From Rhodanobacter sp. Root480 (lineage in GTDB: Bacteria; Pseudomonadota; Gammaproteobacteria; Xanthomonadales; Rhodanobacteraceae), in assembly GCF_001426645.1 (NCBI RefSeq), contig NZ_LMEX01000002.1, forward strand, positions 1,218,630 to 1,282,629: 64,000 nucleotides of DNA, given 5' to 3'. The notes below the pieces were generated by a model. The model had not been told where the DNA came from. It ran no database searches and saw only the letters and a program-made list of their open reading frames with translations. Numbering within the stretch: the first letter of the stretch is position 1; each line of letters opens with the position of its first letter. Shown here in pieces: positions 26,598 to 36,107 of the stretch. The translations under genes were made by a program, and so were the position numbers.

Positions 26598-29500
26598 TCA
26601 ATCCTCTCCCCCAAGGGGGAGAGGAGTCTTAGCGCCCAGCGTGACCCGCAACCGGTGCACCCGCCCATCGTCCACCAGCGCCACGGCCTTGCCGGCATCC
26701 AGCGTTTGGCCGTCCATTTCCATCGCCCGCACGCCGCGGCAAACCCGTTGCGGATTCTCCACGCTGACCTCGTAACAGCTGACGTGCTGCTTGCCACGAT
26801 GCCGATAGGTGAGCGTGAAGCCTGGCCAGTGCTTCGGCATACACGGGTCGATGCGCAACTGCTCGCCGCGTAATTGGAACCCCAGCAATGCTTCCAGCCC
26901 GGCGCGATACAGCCACGCGGCGGAGCCGGTGTACCAGGTCCAGCCGCCGCGGCCGACGAGCGGGGGTTCCGCATAGACATCGGCGCAGACGACGTAGGGT
27001 TCGACCTTGTAGCGCTGCACGGCCTCGGCGCTGGCGCTGTGGTGGATCGGGTTGAGCAGGCTGAATAAATCGCCGGCGCGGTCGCCGTCGCCCAAACCGG
27101 CCCAGGCGAAGATCGACCAGATCGCGCCGTGCGTGTACTGGCCGCCATTCTCGCGCACGCCGGGCGGGTAGCCCTTGATGTAGCCGGGGTTCTGCGGGCC
27201 GCCGTCGAACGGTGGGGTGAACAGTTTCGCCACCTGATCGGTGTGATCGACCAGCAGCCGATCGACTGACGCCATGGCCTGCGTAGCGCGTTCGCGGTCG
27301 ATCGTGGCCGGGTCGCCCGCGCTGGCCATCACGCTCCACGATTGCGCGATCGTGTCGATGCGGCACTCGTCGTTTTGCGCCGAACCCAGCGGCGTGCCGT
27401 CGTCGTAATAGCCGCGCCGGTACCACGCGCCGTCCCATGCCTGCGCCAACGCCTGGCGCAAGGTGTCGGCATGGTCGCGCCAGCGGCGGGCGCGTTCACC
27501 ATCGCCGCGTTGCTCGGCGATAGGTGCCAGCGCCGCGATGGCGGCCAGCAGAAACCAGGCCAGCCAGCTGCTTTCGCCGCGACCGGCGGCGCCCACCGCG
27601 TTCATGCCGTCGTTCCAGTCGCCGGTGCCGATCAGCGGCAGGCCATGTGCGCCGATGGCGAGGCTGCTGTCGATCGCGCGCGCCGTGTGTTCGTACAGGC
27701 TTGCCACGTCGTCATTGTGGCCGGGCAGGAAGAACGCGTCGGTCGCGCCGTCCTCGATCGCCGGGCCGGTCAGCCATGGCAGCGCTTCGTCGAGTACGGC
27801 GTCGTCACCGCTGACGCGCACGTAGTGCATGGCCACGTAGACCAGCCAGAGTCGATCGTCGCTGATGCGGGTGCGGATACCCTGGCCCTGCGGCGGCAGC
27901 CACCAGTGCTGTACGTCGCCCTCGGCGAACTGGCGACCGGCGGCGCGCAGCAACTGCTCGCGCGCCACGTCGGGGCGGCTCACGCACAGCGCCATCACGT
28001 CCTGCAATTGATCGCGGAAACCGTACGCGCCGCTGGCCTGGTAATAGGCCGTGCGCGCCCACAGGCGGCAGGCCAGCACCTGGTACAGCAGCCAGTCGTT
28101 GAGCAGGATGTCGAGGGCGCGATCGGGCGTGCGCACCTGCACCGCGTCGAGCACGTCGCTCCATTGCGCGGCCACGGCGACCAGCACGTCGTCGATGTCG
28201 ATGCGCCGGTAGCGGTCGATCAGCGTTTGCGCCTCGGCTTCGGCACTGGCGTCGCCCAGCAGGAACAGCAGGTCGACCTGGGTGTGCGGCGGCAATTCGA
28301 TGCGCGTCTGCAGCGCGCCGCAGGGGTCCAGCCCGGCGCCCACGCGACCGGCCAGCGGCGCGCCGTCGTGCAGCGCGGCGGGATGTTCAACCGTGCCCAG
28401 TTCACCCAGGAATTCGCGCCGGTCGCCGCTGATCGATTGCTGCTGCCCCGCCATGTCGAAAAACGCCACGCGCTCGCCGAAATCGGGCCGCCACGGGTTG
28501 CGCGCCAGCATCGCGCCGGTGGCCTCATCATGCGCGGTGATCACGAACGGCGCCGGCGTGCTGCCGTTGGCGCCCAGCGCCCATTGCACATAACCGGTCA
28601 CCGACAATTGCCGCGTGCGCGCCGAATGGTTGCACAGGCGCAGTCGCGACAGCTTGACCGGATCGGCCAGCGGCACGCATTGCACGAGGTCGGCTTCGAT
28701 GCCGTGGGCGTCGCTGCGGAAGCGACTCCAGCCCTTGCCGTGAGTGGCGGTGTAATGGGCGCCGGGCACGCGGATCGGCAATGCCGTGGCGCTCCACACA
28801 TCGCCGGTGTCCTGGTCGCGCAGGTAGATCACGTCGTGCGGCATGTCGCTGACCGGATCGTTCGGCCACGGCGTCAGCGGGTTCTGCTGGCTGTTAAGCG
28901 ACCACGCGTAGCCGCCGCCCTCGGCCGACACCAGAAAGCCGAACGCAGGGTTCGCGATCACGTTCACCCATGGCGCCGGCGTGGTGCGGCCGTCATCGAG
29001 ATCGATGCGATAGGCGCGGCCATCGTCGACGAAGGCGCCGCTGCCGTTGGCGAATTCCGATCGTTCGGCGCTGGCGGCGGCCGGCGGTGCGGCCGGGGTG
29101 CTGGCGCGGATCGGCGGTGCTGCGACGGCGGCGGCCGGTGCATCGGGCATGTGCGGTACCGGTTCGGCGGCGTCCAGCACCAGCCGTGCGACGGTCAGCA
29201 AGCCTTGCCGCAGTTCGGTGGCGAGAGTGTCGTCTTGCAGCACGAACAGCTGCGCCTTCGGCCCACCATCGTCGACCGCCAGTCGCGCCTGTTGCGCCTC
29301 GACCAGTGGCGTCAACGCCTGCTGCAGCGCGCTGTCGCCGGCGGCGGTATCGAGCAGCACCACGTCCACCGCCAGTCGCTGGCTGCGCCACCAGGCCTGC
29401 GCCTGCAGCAGCTCGCGCACGCGCACCAGCGTGTCGGTGCCGCGCACGTACAGCAGGGCGATCGGTCGATCGCCGGAAATGCCGGCGGCCCACAAGGTGG

Positions 29501-30509
29501 GTGGGCCGCCGCGGCCGCGGGGCAATTGATCGACGGGCGCGCGTTGTGCGGTGTCGGCCACCAGCAGCGCGCTTAACCACTGCGCGCAGCGGGCCGCGCA
29601 GGCGGTGTCGATACCGTGCCGCGCCCGTTCCGCCTCGGCCTGGCGGGCGGCGCCATCAAACAAGGCCGCGGCAGCGCCGGCTTCGGTCAGCCGTGCGGCC
29701 AGCGCCAGCGCACCCTCGCGGGTATCGGAAAGCGTGGTCCACAACAACAGCGTCACGCTGCCGCGAGGCACCAGGGTGAGCGACTGGCGCAGCGCGAAAA
29801 CCGGATCGAGCACGCAGCCCACCGTACCGGACAGCGCCGCGCCGGGCGCCATCGCCTGTGCCCGCGCCAGTGTGCGGCCGCGTCCAAGGAATCGTGCGCG
29901 GTCGGTTTCAAAGCTGACGCCGTCGGCGCGCTGGCCTTCGATCTGCAGCGCCTGCGCGCACCACGCCGCGGGGGGAGCGGCGTCGCGCGCGCGGCGATGG
30001 GCCAGCAGCAGGCCACGCGCCGCGTCCCATTCGGTCTGCACGAACATCTTGGAAAACGCCGGATGCGCGTCGTCGGTGGCCGCCGTGCCCAGCACCAGTT
30101 CGGCGTAGCTGGTGAGCGTGAGCATGCGTGTGCGGTCACCGTGATTGCTCAGCGTGACGCGGCGCAGTTCGGTGTCCGAGTCCGATGCCACCGCGACCTC
30201 CAGCTCGCTGTGCACGCTGTGGTGGCGGCGGCTGAAGCGGGCGTGGCCGATGCCGAATTCCACCGCGTCGTCGGGTGTGCGGCTGGCGCCGGGTTGTTGG
30301 GTCAGCGACCACACCTCGCCGCTGTCCTCGTCGCGCAACAACAGGTAGCTGCCCCACGGGTCGCTGACCGGGTCCTCGCGCCAGCGGGTCACGGCCAGGT
30401 CGCGCCAGCGGGTGTAGCCGGAGCCGTTCGCGCTCAGCATCACGCTGAGCTTGCCGTTGGACAGCAGGCAGTGCTGGCGCGGGTCGATGGTGCGGGAAGA
30501 TGGCGACAT
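26598..30509 (-). CDS. Large GH94-family protein, beta-1,2-oligoglucan phosphorylase-like
   Basis: 1303 residues. It has two tandem GH94-type sugar-binding beta-sandwich regions (about 1-290 and 490-760). Both contain GSGYTRWRDLAVTRWREDP-like or GGYAWSLNSQQNPLTPW motifs. A catalytic (alpha/alpha)6 barrel of ~450 residues follows with LIGTGDWNDGMNAVG (catalytic Asp) and GRGESSWLAWFL. This is the layout of the C-terminal part of cyclic beta-1,2-glucan synthase NdvB and of stand-alone 1,2-beta-oligoglucan phosphorylases; no glycosyltransferase domain is present. No signal peptide, so probably cytosolic. The divergent neighbour is a GH144-like endo-beta-1,2-glucanase, which supports a beta-1,2-glucan role. 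The C-terminal end overlaps an intergenic palindrome. Confidence 0.8.
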   Translation of the reverse strand: MSPSSRTIDPRQHCLLSNGKLSVMLSANGSGYTRWRDLAVTRWREDPVSDPWGSYLLLRDEDSGEVWSLTQQPGASRTPDDAVEFGIGHARFSRRHHSVHSELEVAVASDSDTELRRVTLSNHGDRTRMLTLTSYAELVLGTAATDDAHPAFSKMFVQTEWDAARGLLLAHRRARDAAPPAAWCAQALQIEGQRADGVSFETDRARFLGRGRTLARAQAMAPGAALSGTVGCVLDPVFALRQSLTLVPRGSVTLLLWTTLSDTREGALALAARLTEAGAAAALFDGAARQAEAERARHGIDTACAARCAQWLSALLVADTAQRAPVDQLPRGRGGPPTLWAAGISGDRPIALLYVRGTDTLVRVRELLQAQAWWRSQRLAVDVVLLDTAAGDSALQQALTPLVEAQQARLAVDDGGPKAQLFVLQDDTLATELRQGLLTVARLVLDAAEPVPHMPDAPAAAVAAPPIRASTPAAPPAAASAERSEFANGSGAFVDDGRAYRIDLDDGRTTPAPWVNVIANPAFGFLVSAEGGGYAWSLNSQQNPLTPWPNDPVSDMPHDVIYLRDQDTGDVWSATALPIRVPGAHYTATHGKGWSRFRSDAHGIEADLVQCVPLADPVKLSRLRLCNHSARTRQLSVTGYVQWALGANGSTPAPFVITAHDEATGAMLARNPWRPDFGERVAFFDMAGQQQSISGDRREFLGELGTVEHPAALHDGAPLAGRVGAGLDPCGALQTRIELPPHTQVDLLFLLGDASAEAEAQTLIDRYRRIDIDDVLVAVAAQWSDVLDAVQVRTPDRALDILLNDWLLYQVLACRLWARTAYYQASGAYGFRDQLQDVMALCVSRPDVAREQLLRAAGRQFAEGDVQHWWLPPQGQGIRTRISDDRLWLVYVAMHYVRVSGDDAVLDEALPWLTGPAIEDGATDAFFLPGHNDDVASLYEHTARAIDSSLAIGAHGLPLIGTGDWNDGMNAVGAAGRGESSWLAWFLLAAIAALAPIAEQRGDGERARRWRDHADTLRQALAQAWDGAWYRRGYYDDGTPLGSAQNDECRIDTIAQSWSVMASAGDPATIDRERATQAMASVDRLLVDHTDQVAKLFTPPFDGGPQNPGYIKGYPPGVRENGGQYTHGAIWSIFAWAGLGDGDRAGDLFSLLNPIHHSASAEAVQRYKVEPYVVCADVYAEPPLVGRGGWTWYTGSAAWLYRAGLEALLGFQLRGEQLRIDPCMPKHWPGFTLTYRHRGKQHVSCYEVSVENPQRVCRGVRAMEMDGQTLDAGKAVALVDDGRVHRLRVTLGAKTPLPLGGED
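26603..26624 (-). repeat. CCTCTCCCCC palindrome inside a coding end
   Basis: CCTCTCCCCC-AA-GGGGGAGAGG. Read on the minus strand it supplies the last codons (LPLGGED) of the large GH94 gene, so the repeat lies inside the coding sequence. Confidence 0.6.
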
Positions 30510-30666
30510 CGGGGTTCCTGTGATGAACAGGTCCCCGATGATGCGCCGACAACAGCATCGGCCGCGTCAACCTGCGTTTCATCGCGGTGGGGGGTACCAT
30601 GCCGTGCTCATCGGCCACGCGATCCGCCGCCGACTTCCTGCAGCGAGACAGGCCACTCCCCGATCC

Positions 30667-32001
30667 ATGCGTTCGTCCCCGTCCAGCCCGCCGCTCCGGC
30701 CCGACCCGTTGTTCCAGCGGCTGCAGAGCAAGGCGTTTGCGTATTTCCAGTACGAAACCAACCCGTTGAACGGCCTGGTATCGGACAAGACCGCGCCGGA
30801 CTGGCCGTGCAGCATCGCCGCCACCGGGCTGGCGCTCAGCGCGTATCCGGTGGCGGTCGAACGCGGCCTGCTAAGCCACGCGGAGGCGTTGCAGCGGGTG
30901 CTGACCACGCTGCGTTTCTTTCGTGACAGCCCGCAAGGGCCGGAACCGGACGCCACCGGCTACCGCGGCTTCTACTACCACTTCCTGCACATGCAGACGG
31001 GCCGGCGCGCCTGGCAATGCGAGCTGTCCACGGTGGACAGCGCCTTCCTGTTTGCCGGCATGCTGACCGCGGCCGCGTATTTCAACGACGACAGCGCCGA
31101 GCAGAAGGAAGTACGCGAGATCGCGCACGCCTTGTACGAACGCGCCGACTGGCTCTGGGCGCAAGCCGCCGATGGCACCATCGGCCATGGTTGGCATCCG
31201 GAAAGCGGCTTCATCCCGCACCGCTGGCAGGGCTATGACGAAGGGCTGCTGCTGTACGTGCTGGCGCTGGGTTCGCCCACCCATCCGCTGCCGCCCAGCG
31301 CGTACGCGGCCTGGGCCAGCACCTACGAATGGAAGCACTGCTACGACCTCGATTACCTGTACGCGGGGCCGCTGTTCACCCATCAGCTGTCGCATGCGTG
31401 GATCGATTTCCGCGGTATCCAGGACGCGTTCATGCGCGGCAAGGGCATCGATTATTTCGAGAACAGTCGCCGCGCCACCCTGATCCAGCAACGCTATGCC
31501 ATCGACAACCCGCTGGGTTTCAAGGGCTACGGCGCCGACTGCTGGGGCATCACCGCCAGCGACGGCCCCGGCCCGGCCACGTTGAAGGTCAACGGCATCG
31601 AGCGGCACTTTTACGATTACCAGGGCCGCGGCGCACCGTTCGGTATCGACGACGGCACGCTGGCGCCATGGGCGGTGGTGGCCTCGCTGCCGTTCGCGCC
31701 GGAGGTCGTGTTGCCCGCGGTGCACCACTTCATCCATACGCTGCAGCTGCACGATCATCATCCCTACGGCTTCAAGGCCAGCTTCAACCAGAGCTACGTC
31801 GACAAACCCGGCATGGCGCTGGATGGCTGGGTGTCGCCGTACTTTTTCGGCCTGAATCTGGGGCCGATCCTGCTGATGGTGGAGAATTACCGCAGCGGCC
31901 TGCCGTGGCAGCTCATGCGTGGCTGCCGCTACATCATCGATGGCCTGCGCCGCGCCGGTTTCAGCGGTGGCTGGCTGGATACCGATCGGCATACGCGATA
32001 A
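30667..32001 (+). CDS. GH144-like glucoamylase-family protein (endo-beta-1,2-glucanase type)
   Basis: 444 residues from ATG 30667, preferred because the family fold starts here; no strong ribosome binding site, and a GTG further upstream is possible. It matches the PF10091 glycoamylase domain in NdvB-like proteins and GH144: FAYFQYETNPLNGLVSDK near the N terminus, STVDSAFLFAGML, GWHPESGFIPHRWQGYDEG, and TFNQSY-like FKASFNQSYVD. No signal peptide is obvious, which argues for cytosolic or unusual export. GH144 enzymes cut beta-1,2-glucan. Together with the divergent GH94 protein it would form an endo-cleavage plus phosphorolysis pair. Confidence 0.8.
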   Translation: MRSSPSSPPLRPDPLFQRLQSKAFAYFQYETNPLNGLVSDKTAPDWPCSIAATGLALSAYPVAVERGLLSHAEALQRVLTTLRFFRDSPQGPEPDATGYRGFYYHFLHMQTGRRAWQCELSTVDSAFLFAGMLTAAAYFNDDSAEQKEVREIAHALYERADWLWAQAADGTIGHGWHPESGFIPHRWQGYDEGLLLYVLALGSPTHPLPPSAYAAWASTYEWKHCYDLDYLYAGPLFTHQLSHAWIDFRGIQDAFMRGKGIDYFENSRRATLIQQRYAIDNPLGFKGYGADCWGITASDGPGPATLKVNGIERHFYDYQGRGAPFGIDDGTLAPWAVVASLPFAPEVVLPAVHHFIHTLQLHDHHPYGFKASFNQSYVDKPGMALDGWVSPYFFGLNLGPILLMVENYRSGLPWQLMRGCRYIIDGLRRAGFSGGWLDTDRHTR

Positions 32002-32009
32002 TGCCTTCC

Positions 32010-32041
32010 CGGGTGCTGCCGTGTGGCGCGCCCTTTTTTTG
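32010..32041 (+). terminator. Possible terminator between GH144-like gene and gnd
   Basis: GGGTGC and GCGCCC-like arms are followed by CCCTTTTTTTG. The stem is short with one wobble pair, so confidence is moderate. Confidence 0.45.
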
Positions 32042-32063
32042 TTTTCTGTGACGGAGTAGTGCG

Positions 32064-32969
32064 ATGGAACTTGGCATGGTGGGTTTGGGGCGCATGGGCG
32101 CGAACATGGCCGAACGGTTGCTGCGTGGCGGCCACAAGGTCACCGGCTTTGACCCGAACGTCGACGCGCGCAAGGCGCTGGAAGGCAAGGGTGCGGCCAG
32201 CGCCGATTCGCTGCAGGCCCTGGTGCAGGCGCTGCCAGCGCCGCGGGTGGTGTGGCTGATGGTGCCCGCCGGCGCGATCACCGATGACACCGTCAACACG
32301 CTGCTGTCGCTGCTGTCCCCCGGCGACACCGTGATCGATGGCGGCAACTCCAATTACAACGACACCTTGCGTCGCGCCGCGCTGTACCGCGAGCACCAGC
32401 TCGACTACGTCGACTGCGGCACCAGCGGCGGCGTGTGGGGCCTGGCCGAGGGCTACAGCATGATGGTCGGCGGCGACGAGGCGGTGGTGAAACGTCTGCA
32501 GCCGATCTTCGAGACGCTGGCGCCGGGCAAGGATGCGGGTTGGGGCCGTGTGGGTCCGGTCGGCTCCGGCCACTTCACCAAGATGGTCCACAACGGCATC
32601 GAGTACGGCATGATGCAGGCCTATGCCGAAGGCTTCTCCATCCTGGAGCATAAGCAGGAGTTCGGCCTGGATCTGGCGCAGATCGGCGAGATCTGGCGCC
32701 AGGGCAGCGTGGTGCGTTCGTGGCTGCTCGACCTCACCACCGACGCGCTGACCAAGAACCCGAAGATGGACGGCATCGCGCCCTACGTGCCCGATTCCGG
32801 CGAAGGCCGCTGGACGGTGGACGAGGCGATCCAGCTCAACGTGCCCGCGCCCGTGATCACCTTGTCGCTGATCGCCCGCCTGCGCTCGCGCGACACCGAG
32901 TCGTTCACCGACAAGCTGCTGTCGTCGATGCGCAACGAATTCGGCGGACACGCGATCAAGAAGGAATGA
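32064..32969 (+). CDS. gnd: 6-phosphogluconate dehydrogenase, decarboxylating (short GntZ/YqeC type)
   Basis: 301 residues. GGAG precedes the ATG. Oxidises 6-phosphogluconate to ribulose 5-phosphate and CO2. Rossmann motif GMVGLGRMGANMAERL at the N terminus, substrate loop CGTSGGVWGLAEGYSMMVGG near 115-135, and the catalytic Lys/Asn pair in FTKMVHNGIEYGMMQAYAEG near 173-190. At ~300 residues it belongs to the short class related to GntZ, often NAD-preferring, rather than the ~470-residue E. coli Gnd. It fits the pentose phosphate genes zwf, tal and tkt on the other strand at 34-45.5 kb. Confidence 0.93.
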   Translation: MELGMVGLGRMGANMAERLLRGGHKVTGFDPNVDARKALEGKGAASADSLQALVQALPAPRVVWLMVPAGAITDDTVNTLLSLLSPGDTVIDGGNSNYNDTLRRAALYREHQLDYVDCGTSGGVWGLAEGYSMMVGGDEAVVKRLQPIFETLAPGKDAGWGRVGPVGSGHFTKMVHNGIEYGMMQAYAEGFSILEHKQEFGLDLAQIGEIWRQGSVVRSWLLDLTTDALTKNPKMDGIAPYVPDSGEGRWTVDEAIQLNVPAPVITLSLIARLRSRDTESFTDKLLSSMRNEFGGHAIKKE

Positions 32970-32995
32970 TCGGGTTCGCTGGGAGGTTCCTGTCC

Positions 32996-33077
32996 CTGTA
33001 GGAGCGGCTTCAGCCGCGACCGTTTCAGCTTTGCAGTTTCGGAGCAAAAGCGGTCGCGACTGAAGTCGCTCCTACAG
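32996..33077. repeat. Long REP-type inverted repeat
   Basis: CTGTAGGAGCGGCTTCAGCC (32996-33015) plus GCGACCG faces CGGTCGCGACTGAAGTCGCTCCTACAG-type sequence around a ~27-base loop. It stands between the convergent gnd and DUF488 genes, where it could end transcription in both directions. The family recurs at 36018-36093. Confidence 0.8.
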
Positions 33078-33097
33078 GCGCGCTCCCATAGTGCGGT

Positions 33098-33643
33098 TTA
33101 AAGCAGATCCGCTTGCGCCGGCGCATAGCTCAGCTCGCCATCGACGATGCGCGCGGGCGAGGTGTAGGGATGCTCGGTGCTGTGGGTGGCGTCCATGATG
33201 TGGATGACCTCGATGCCGCGCAGCTTCAGCACGTCGGACACCAGCGAGCGATGGCAGCGCCACCACACCGCCTCGGCGCACATCATCGCCGTGCGTCGCT
33301 GCGAGGCCAGCGCCAGCAGCGCCTCCAGCCCTTCGGCGAATTCGTCGGTGGCGGTGTAGTCGGCGTAGCCCTGGAACGAGGCATTGCGCCACGCCGTATT
33401 CGGCGAGCCCGGTTGCACCTTGCGCCGCCCGCCCAGTTTGGGCATCCATTGATAGGCGATGCCGTGGGTGGGCAGCGACTCGGCCAGTGCCTCGCTGGCG
33501 AAATAGGGGTAGCGACGCGAACCGGGGAAGCGGCGTACGTCCGCGATCGCCTCGATGCGGTAGGTCTGCAGCAGGCCAGTGAACTCCTCCAGCGTGCGGG
33601 TGGAGTGGCCGATGGTCCACACGGTGGCAGGCTTGACCAGCAT
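33098..33643 (-). CDS. DUF488-domain protein
   Basis: 181 residues from ATG 33643. The N-terminal WTIGHSTRTLEEFTGLL, IADVRRFPGSRRYPYF, and the Cys-containing MMCAEAVWWRCHRSLV are hallmarks of DUF488 proteins. These are small cytosolic proteins of unknown function, sometimes linked to restriction-like or stress loci. Its start follows the stop of the tudor-like gene by two bases, so the two form an operon. No catalytic role can be proven from sequence. Confidence 0.88.
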   Translation of the reverse strand: MLVKPATVWTIGHSTRTLEEFTGLLQTYRIEAIADVRRFPGSRRYPYFASEALAESLPTHGIAYQWMPKLGGRRKVQPGSPNTAWRNASFQGYADYTATDEFAEGLEALLALASQRRTAMMCAEAVWWRCHRSLVSDVLKLRGIEVIHIMDATHSTEHPYTSPARIVDGELSYAPAQADLL

Positions 33644-33645
33644 GC

Positions 33646-33858
33646 TCAGTCGATCTTGTGCAGCGCGGCGCCCTTGTGCATCGCCACGTGATCGGTCTTG
33701 TCGCTCTTGATCTCGTACTGCGGATCGTCCTCGCTGCAGCGGCGCATGTGGCCTTTGTATTCCGTGTCGCGCGTGTGCACCTTGGTGATGGTGCCACTGA
33801 CGTGGCCGGCTTCGGAATTCCAGCGCACGTGGTCGCCGACTTTGAATGCGTGGGACAT
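33646..33858 (-). CDS. Hypervirulence-associated TUDOR-domain (DUF2945/HVA1) protein
   Basis: 70 residues from ATG 33858. FKVGDHVRWNSEAGHVSGTI followed by KVHTRDTEYKGH and the ending VAMHKGAALHKI is the pattern of HVA1/DUF2945 small tudor-like proteins. Cytosolic, function unknown. It is cotranscribed with the DUF488 gene two bases downstream. Confidence 0.85.
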   Translation of the reverse strand: MSHAFKVGDHVRWNSEAGHVSGTITKVHTRDTEYKGHMRRCSEDDPQYEIKSDKTDHVAMHKGAALHKID

Positions 33859-33924
33859 GAGGGCCTCCGGTGGATACCGCACGCATGAAAGCAGAGACCG
33901 CTTCATGCGTGCGTGAAGCCGCGA

Positions 33925-35973
33925 TTACCCCTGCAGCAACGCCTTCGCCCGCGCCACCACGTTGTCCACCGTAAAACCGAACTCGCGCAGCAGCACGTCG
34001 GCCGGAGCGGAGGCGCCGAAGTGGTCGATGCCCAACACGCCGCCGCGGTCGCCCACGTAGCGGTGCCAGCCTTGCGGCGAGCCCAGCTCCACCGCCAGCC
34101 GCGCGTGCACGGTCGGCGGCAGTACTTCGTCGCGATAGCTCTGCGGCTGCGCGTCGAACAGCTCCCAGCTGGGCATCGACACGCAGCGCACGGCGATGCC
34201 TTCGGCCTGCAGTTTTTCGGCCGCCTGCAGGATCAGGCCCACTTCGGAGCCGGTGCCGATCAGGATCAGCGCGGGCTTGCCGTCCTTCGCGTCGCTAAGC
34301 ACGTAGGCGCCCTTGCGCAGGCCGTCGGCGCTGGCACAGCGCTGGCGATCGAGGGTGGGCACGTTCTGCCGCGTCAGCGCCAACAGTACCGGCGCGTGGC
34401 GGGTTTCCACCGCCACCTTCCACGCCACCGCGGTTTCGTTGGCGTCGCCGGGACGGATCACGGTGAGGTTGGGGATGGCGCGCAGGCTGGCCAGTTGTTC
34501 CACCGGCTGGTGGGTGGGGCCGTCTTCGCCCAGCGCCACGCTGTCGTGGGTGAACACGTGCACCACGTGCAGGCCCATCAGCGCGGACAGCCGGATGGCC
34601 GGGCGCATGTAATCGGAGAAGATCAGGAAGGTGGCGTCGAACGGAATGAAGCCGCCGTGCGCCGCCAGGCCATTGCTGATCGCCGCCATCGCATGCTCGC
34701 GCACGCCGTAGTGGAAGTTGCGCCCGGCGCGGCTCCAGCCGCCGCCGTCGGAGCCTTCGGTGTCTTCGCCCGGCGTCGGCGCGGGATTGAAATCGCCCAG
34801 GCCCTTGAGCGCGGTGTGTGTGGAGGGATCCAGATCGGCCGAACCGCCGCACAGCGCCGGCACCGCAGCCGCGAACGCATTCATGATTTTGCCGCCGGCC
34901 ACGCGGGTGGCCATGCCCTTGGCGTCGGCGGGGAAGGTCGGGATATCCGCGTCCCAGTTCGGCGCCAGCTCGGCGCGCAGGCGGCGGTCCAGGGCTTTCG
35001 CTTCGTCGGGGAAGGCCTTGGAATAGCCGTCCATACGGCTGAGCCAGTCCGCTTCCGCCTTCGCGCCGCGATCCCGCGCCTGGCGCATGTGCGCCAGCGC
35101 CGGTTCGGGCACCAGGAAATCCGGCTCGGTGGGCCAGCCCAGGTTCTGCTTGGTCTTGGCCACGTCCTCGGTACCCAGCGGGGAACCGTGGGCCTTGTAG
35201 CTGTCCTGCTCGGGCGAACCGAAGCCGATGTGGGTGCGCACCAGGATCAGGGTGGGGCGTTCGGTATCGGCGCAGGCCGCCTTCAAGGCGTTGTCGATGG
35301 CGGCCACGTCGTTGCCGTCGGGCACGGTGATGGTCTGCCAGCCGTAGGCCTCGAAGCGCTTGGCACGATCTTCGGAGAAGGTCATGTCGGTACCGGCGGA
35401 GAGCGTCACGTAGTTGTCGTCGTACAGGCACACCAGCTTGCCCAGCTTCAGGTGGCCGGCCAGCGAGGCCGCCTCGCTGGCCACGCCTTCCATCAGGTCG
35501 CCATCGCTGACGATGGCCCAGGTGCGGTGGTCGATCACCGTGTGCCCGTCGCGGTTGGTGCTGGCCGCCAGTTGCGCCTCGCCCAAGGCCATGCCCACGG
35601 CATTGGCCAGGCCCTGGCCCAGCGGGCCGGTGGTGACTTCCACGCCGGGCGTGTGGCCGTATTCGGGATGACCCGCCGTCTTGCTGCCCCACTGGCGGAA
35701 GTGCTTGATGTCATCCAGCGACAGGTCGTACCCGGTGGCAAACAGCAGGCTGTAGAGCAGCGCCGAGCCGTGCCCGGCCGACAACACGAAACGGTCGCGG
35801 TCGGTCCACTGCGGGTTGGCCGGGTTGTACTTCATGTGCCGCGTCCACAGCACGTAGGCCATCGGCGCCGCGCCCAGCGGCAAGCCGGGATGGCCACTGT
35901 TGGCCTTCTGCACCATGTCCACCGACAGGAAGCGAAGCGTGTCGATGCATTGCTGGTCGAGGTCGTTGGACAT
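33925..35973 (-). CDS. tkt: Transketolase
   Basis: 682 residues from ATG 35973; the frame opens at 36096 inside an inverted repeat, which I exclude. Thiamine-diphosphate enzyme moving two-carbon units between sugar phosphates. [20 protein letters not shown] (residues ~22-42) gives the substrate His and the family signature. SDGDLMEG and DDNYVTLS cover the ThDP/metal site, [20 protein letters not shown] is the pyrimidine-domain motif, and the C-terminal domain follows. Cytosolic. It is followed on the same strand by two small genes after a 66-base gap and preceded by pgm, with a REP palindrome between. Confidence 0.97.
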   Translation of the reverse strand: MSNDLDQQCIDTLRFLSVDMVQKANSGHPGLPLGAAPMAYVLWTRHMKYNPANPQWTDRDRFVLSAGHGSALLYSLLFATGYDLSLDDIKHFRQWGSKTAGHPEYGHTPGVEVTTGPLGQGLANAVGMALGEAQLAASTNRDGHTVIDHRTWAIVSDGDLMEGVASEAASLAGHLKLGKLVCLYDDNYVTLSAGTDMTFSEDRAKRFEAYGWQTITVPDGNDVAAIDNALKAACADTERPTLILVRTHIGFGSPEQDSYKAHGSPLGTEDVAKTKQNLGWPTEPDFLVPEPALAHMRQARDRGAKAEADWLSRMDGYSKAFPDEAKALDRRLRAELAPNWDADIPTFPADAKGMATRVAGGKIMNAFAAAVPALCGGSADLDPSTHTALKGLGDFNPAPTPGEDTEGSDGGGWSRAGRNFHYGVREHAMAAISNGLAAHGGFIPFDATFLIFSDYMRPAIRLSALMGLHVVHVFTHDSVALGEDGPTHQPVEQLASLRAIPNLTVIRPGDANETAVAWKVAVETRHAPVLLALTRQNVPTLDRQRCASADGLRKGAYVLSDAKDGKPALILIGTGSEVGLILQAAEKLQAEGIAVRCVSMPSWELFDAQPQSYRDEVLPPTVHARLAVELGSPQGWHRYVGDRGGVLGIDHFGASAPADVLLREFGFTVDNVVARAKALLQG

Positions 35974-36017
35974 GGTGGTTTCTCCGGAAGAGGTGGGGAT
36001 GCTTGGGAGCGACTTTT

Positions 36018-36093
36018 GTGGGAGCGACTTCAGTCGCGATGCTCTTTCTTTGGGGCTCCAAGGCAAAAGCATCGCGACTGAAGTCGCTCCCAC
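36018..36093. repeat. REP-type inverted repeat between pgm and tkt
   Basis: GTGGGAGCGACTTCAGTCGC (36018-36037) and GCGACTGAAGTCGCTCCCAC (36074-36093) are perfect complements. A partial extra copy of GGGAGCGACTT lies at 36005-36015. Same family as 32996-33077. Confidence 0.85.
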
Positions 36094-36107
36094 CACACAA
36101 TGGGGCT

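Noticed and set aside
27342..29576. 744-codon plus-strand frame inside the large GH94 gene
   Set aside because: Another GC-driven antisense frame without recognisable features.
33913..36081. 722-codon plus-strand frame opposite transketolase
   Set aside because: Low-complexity His/Arg/Gly-rich translation with no domain; transketolase on the other strand is unambiguous.
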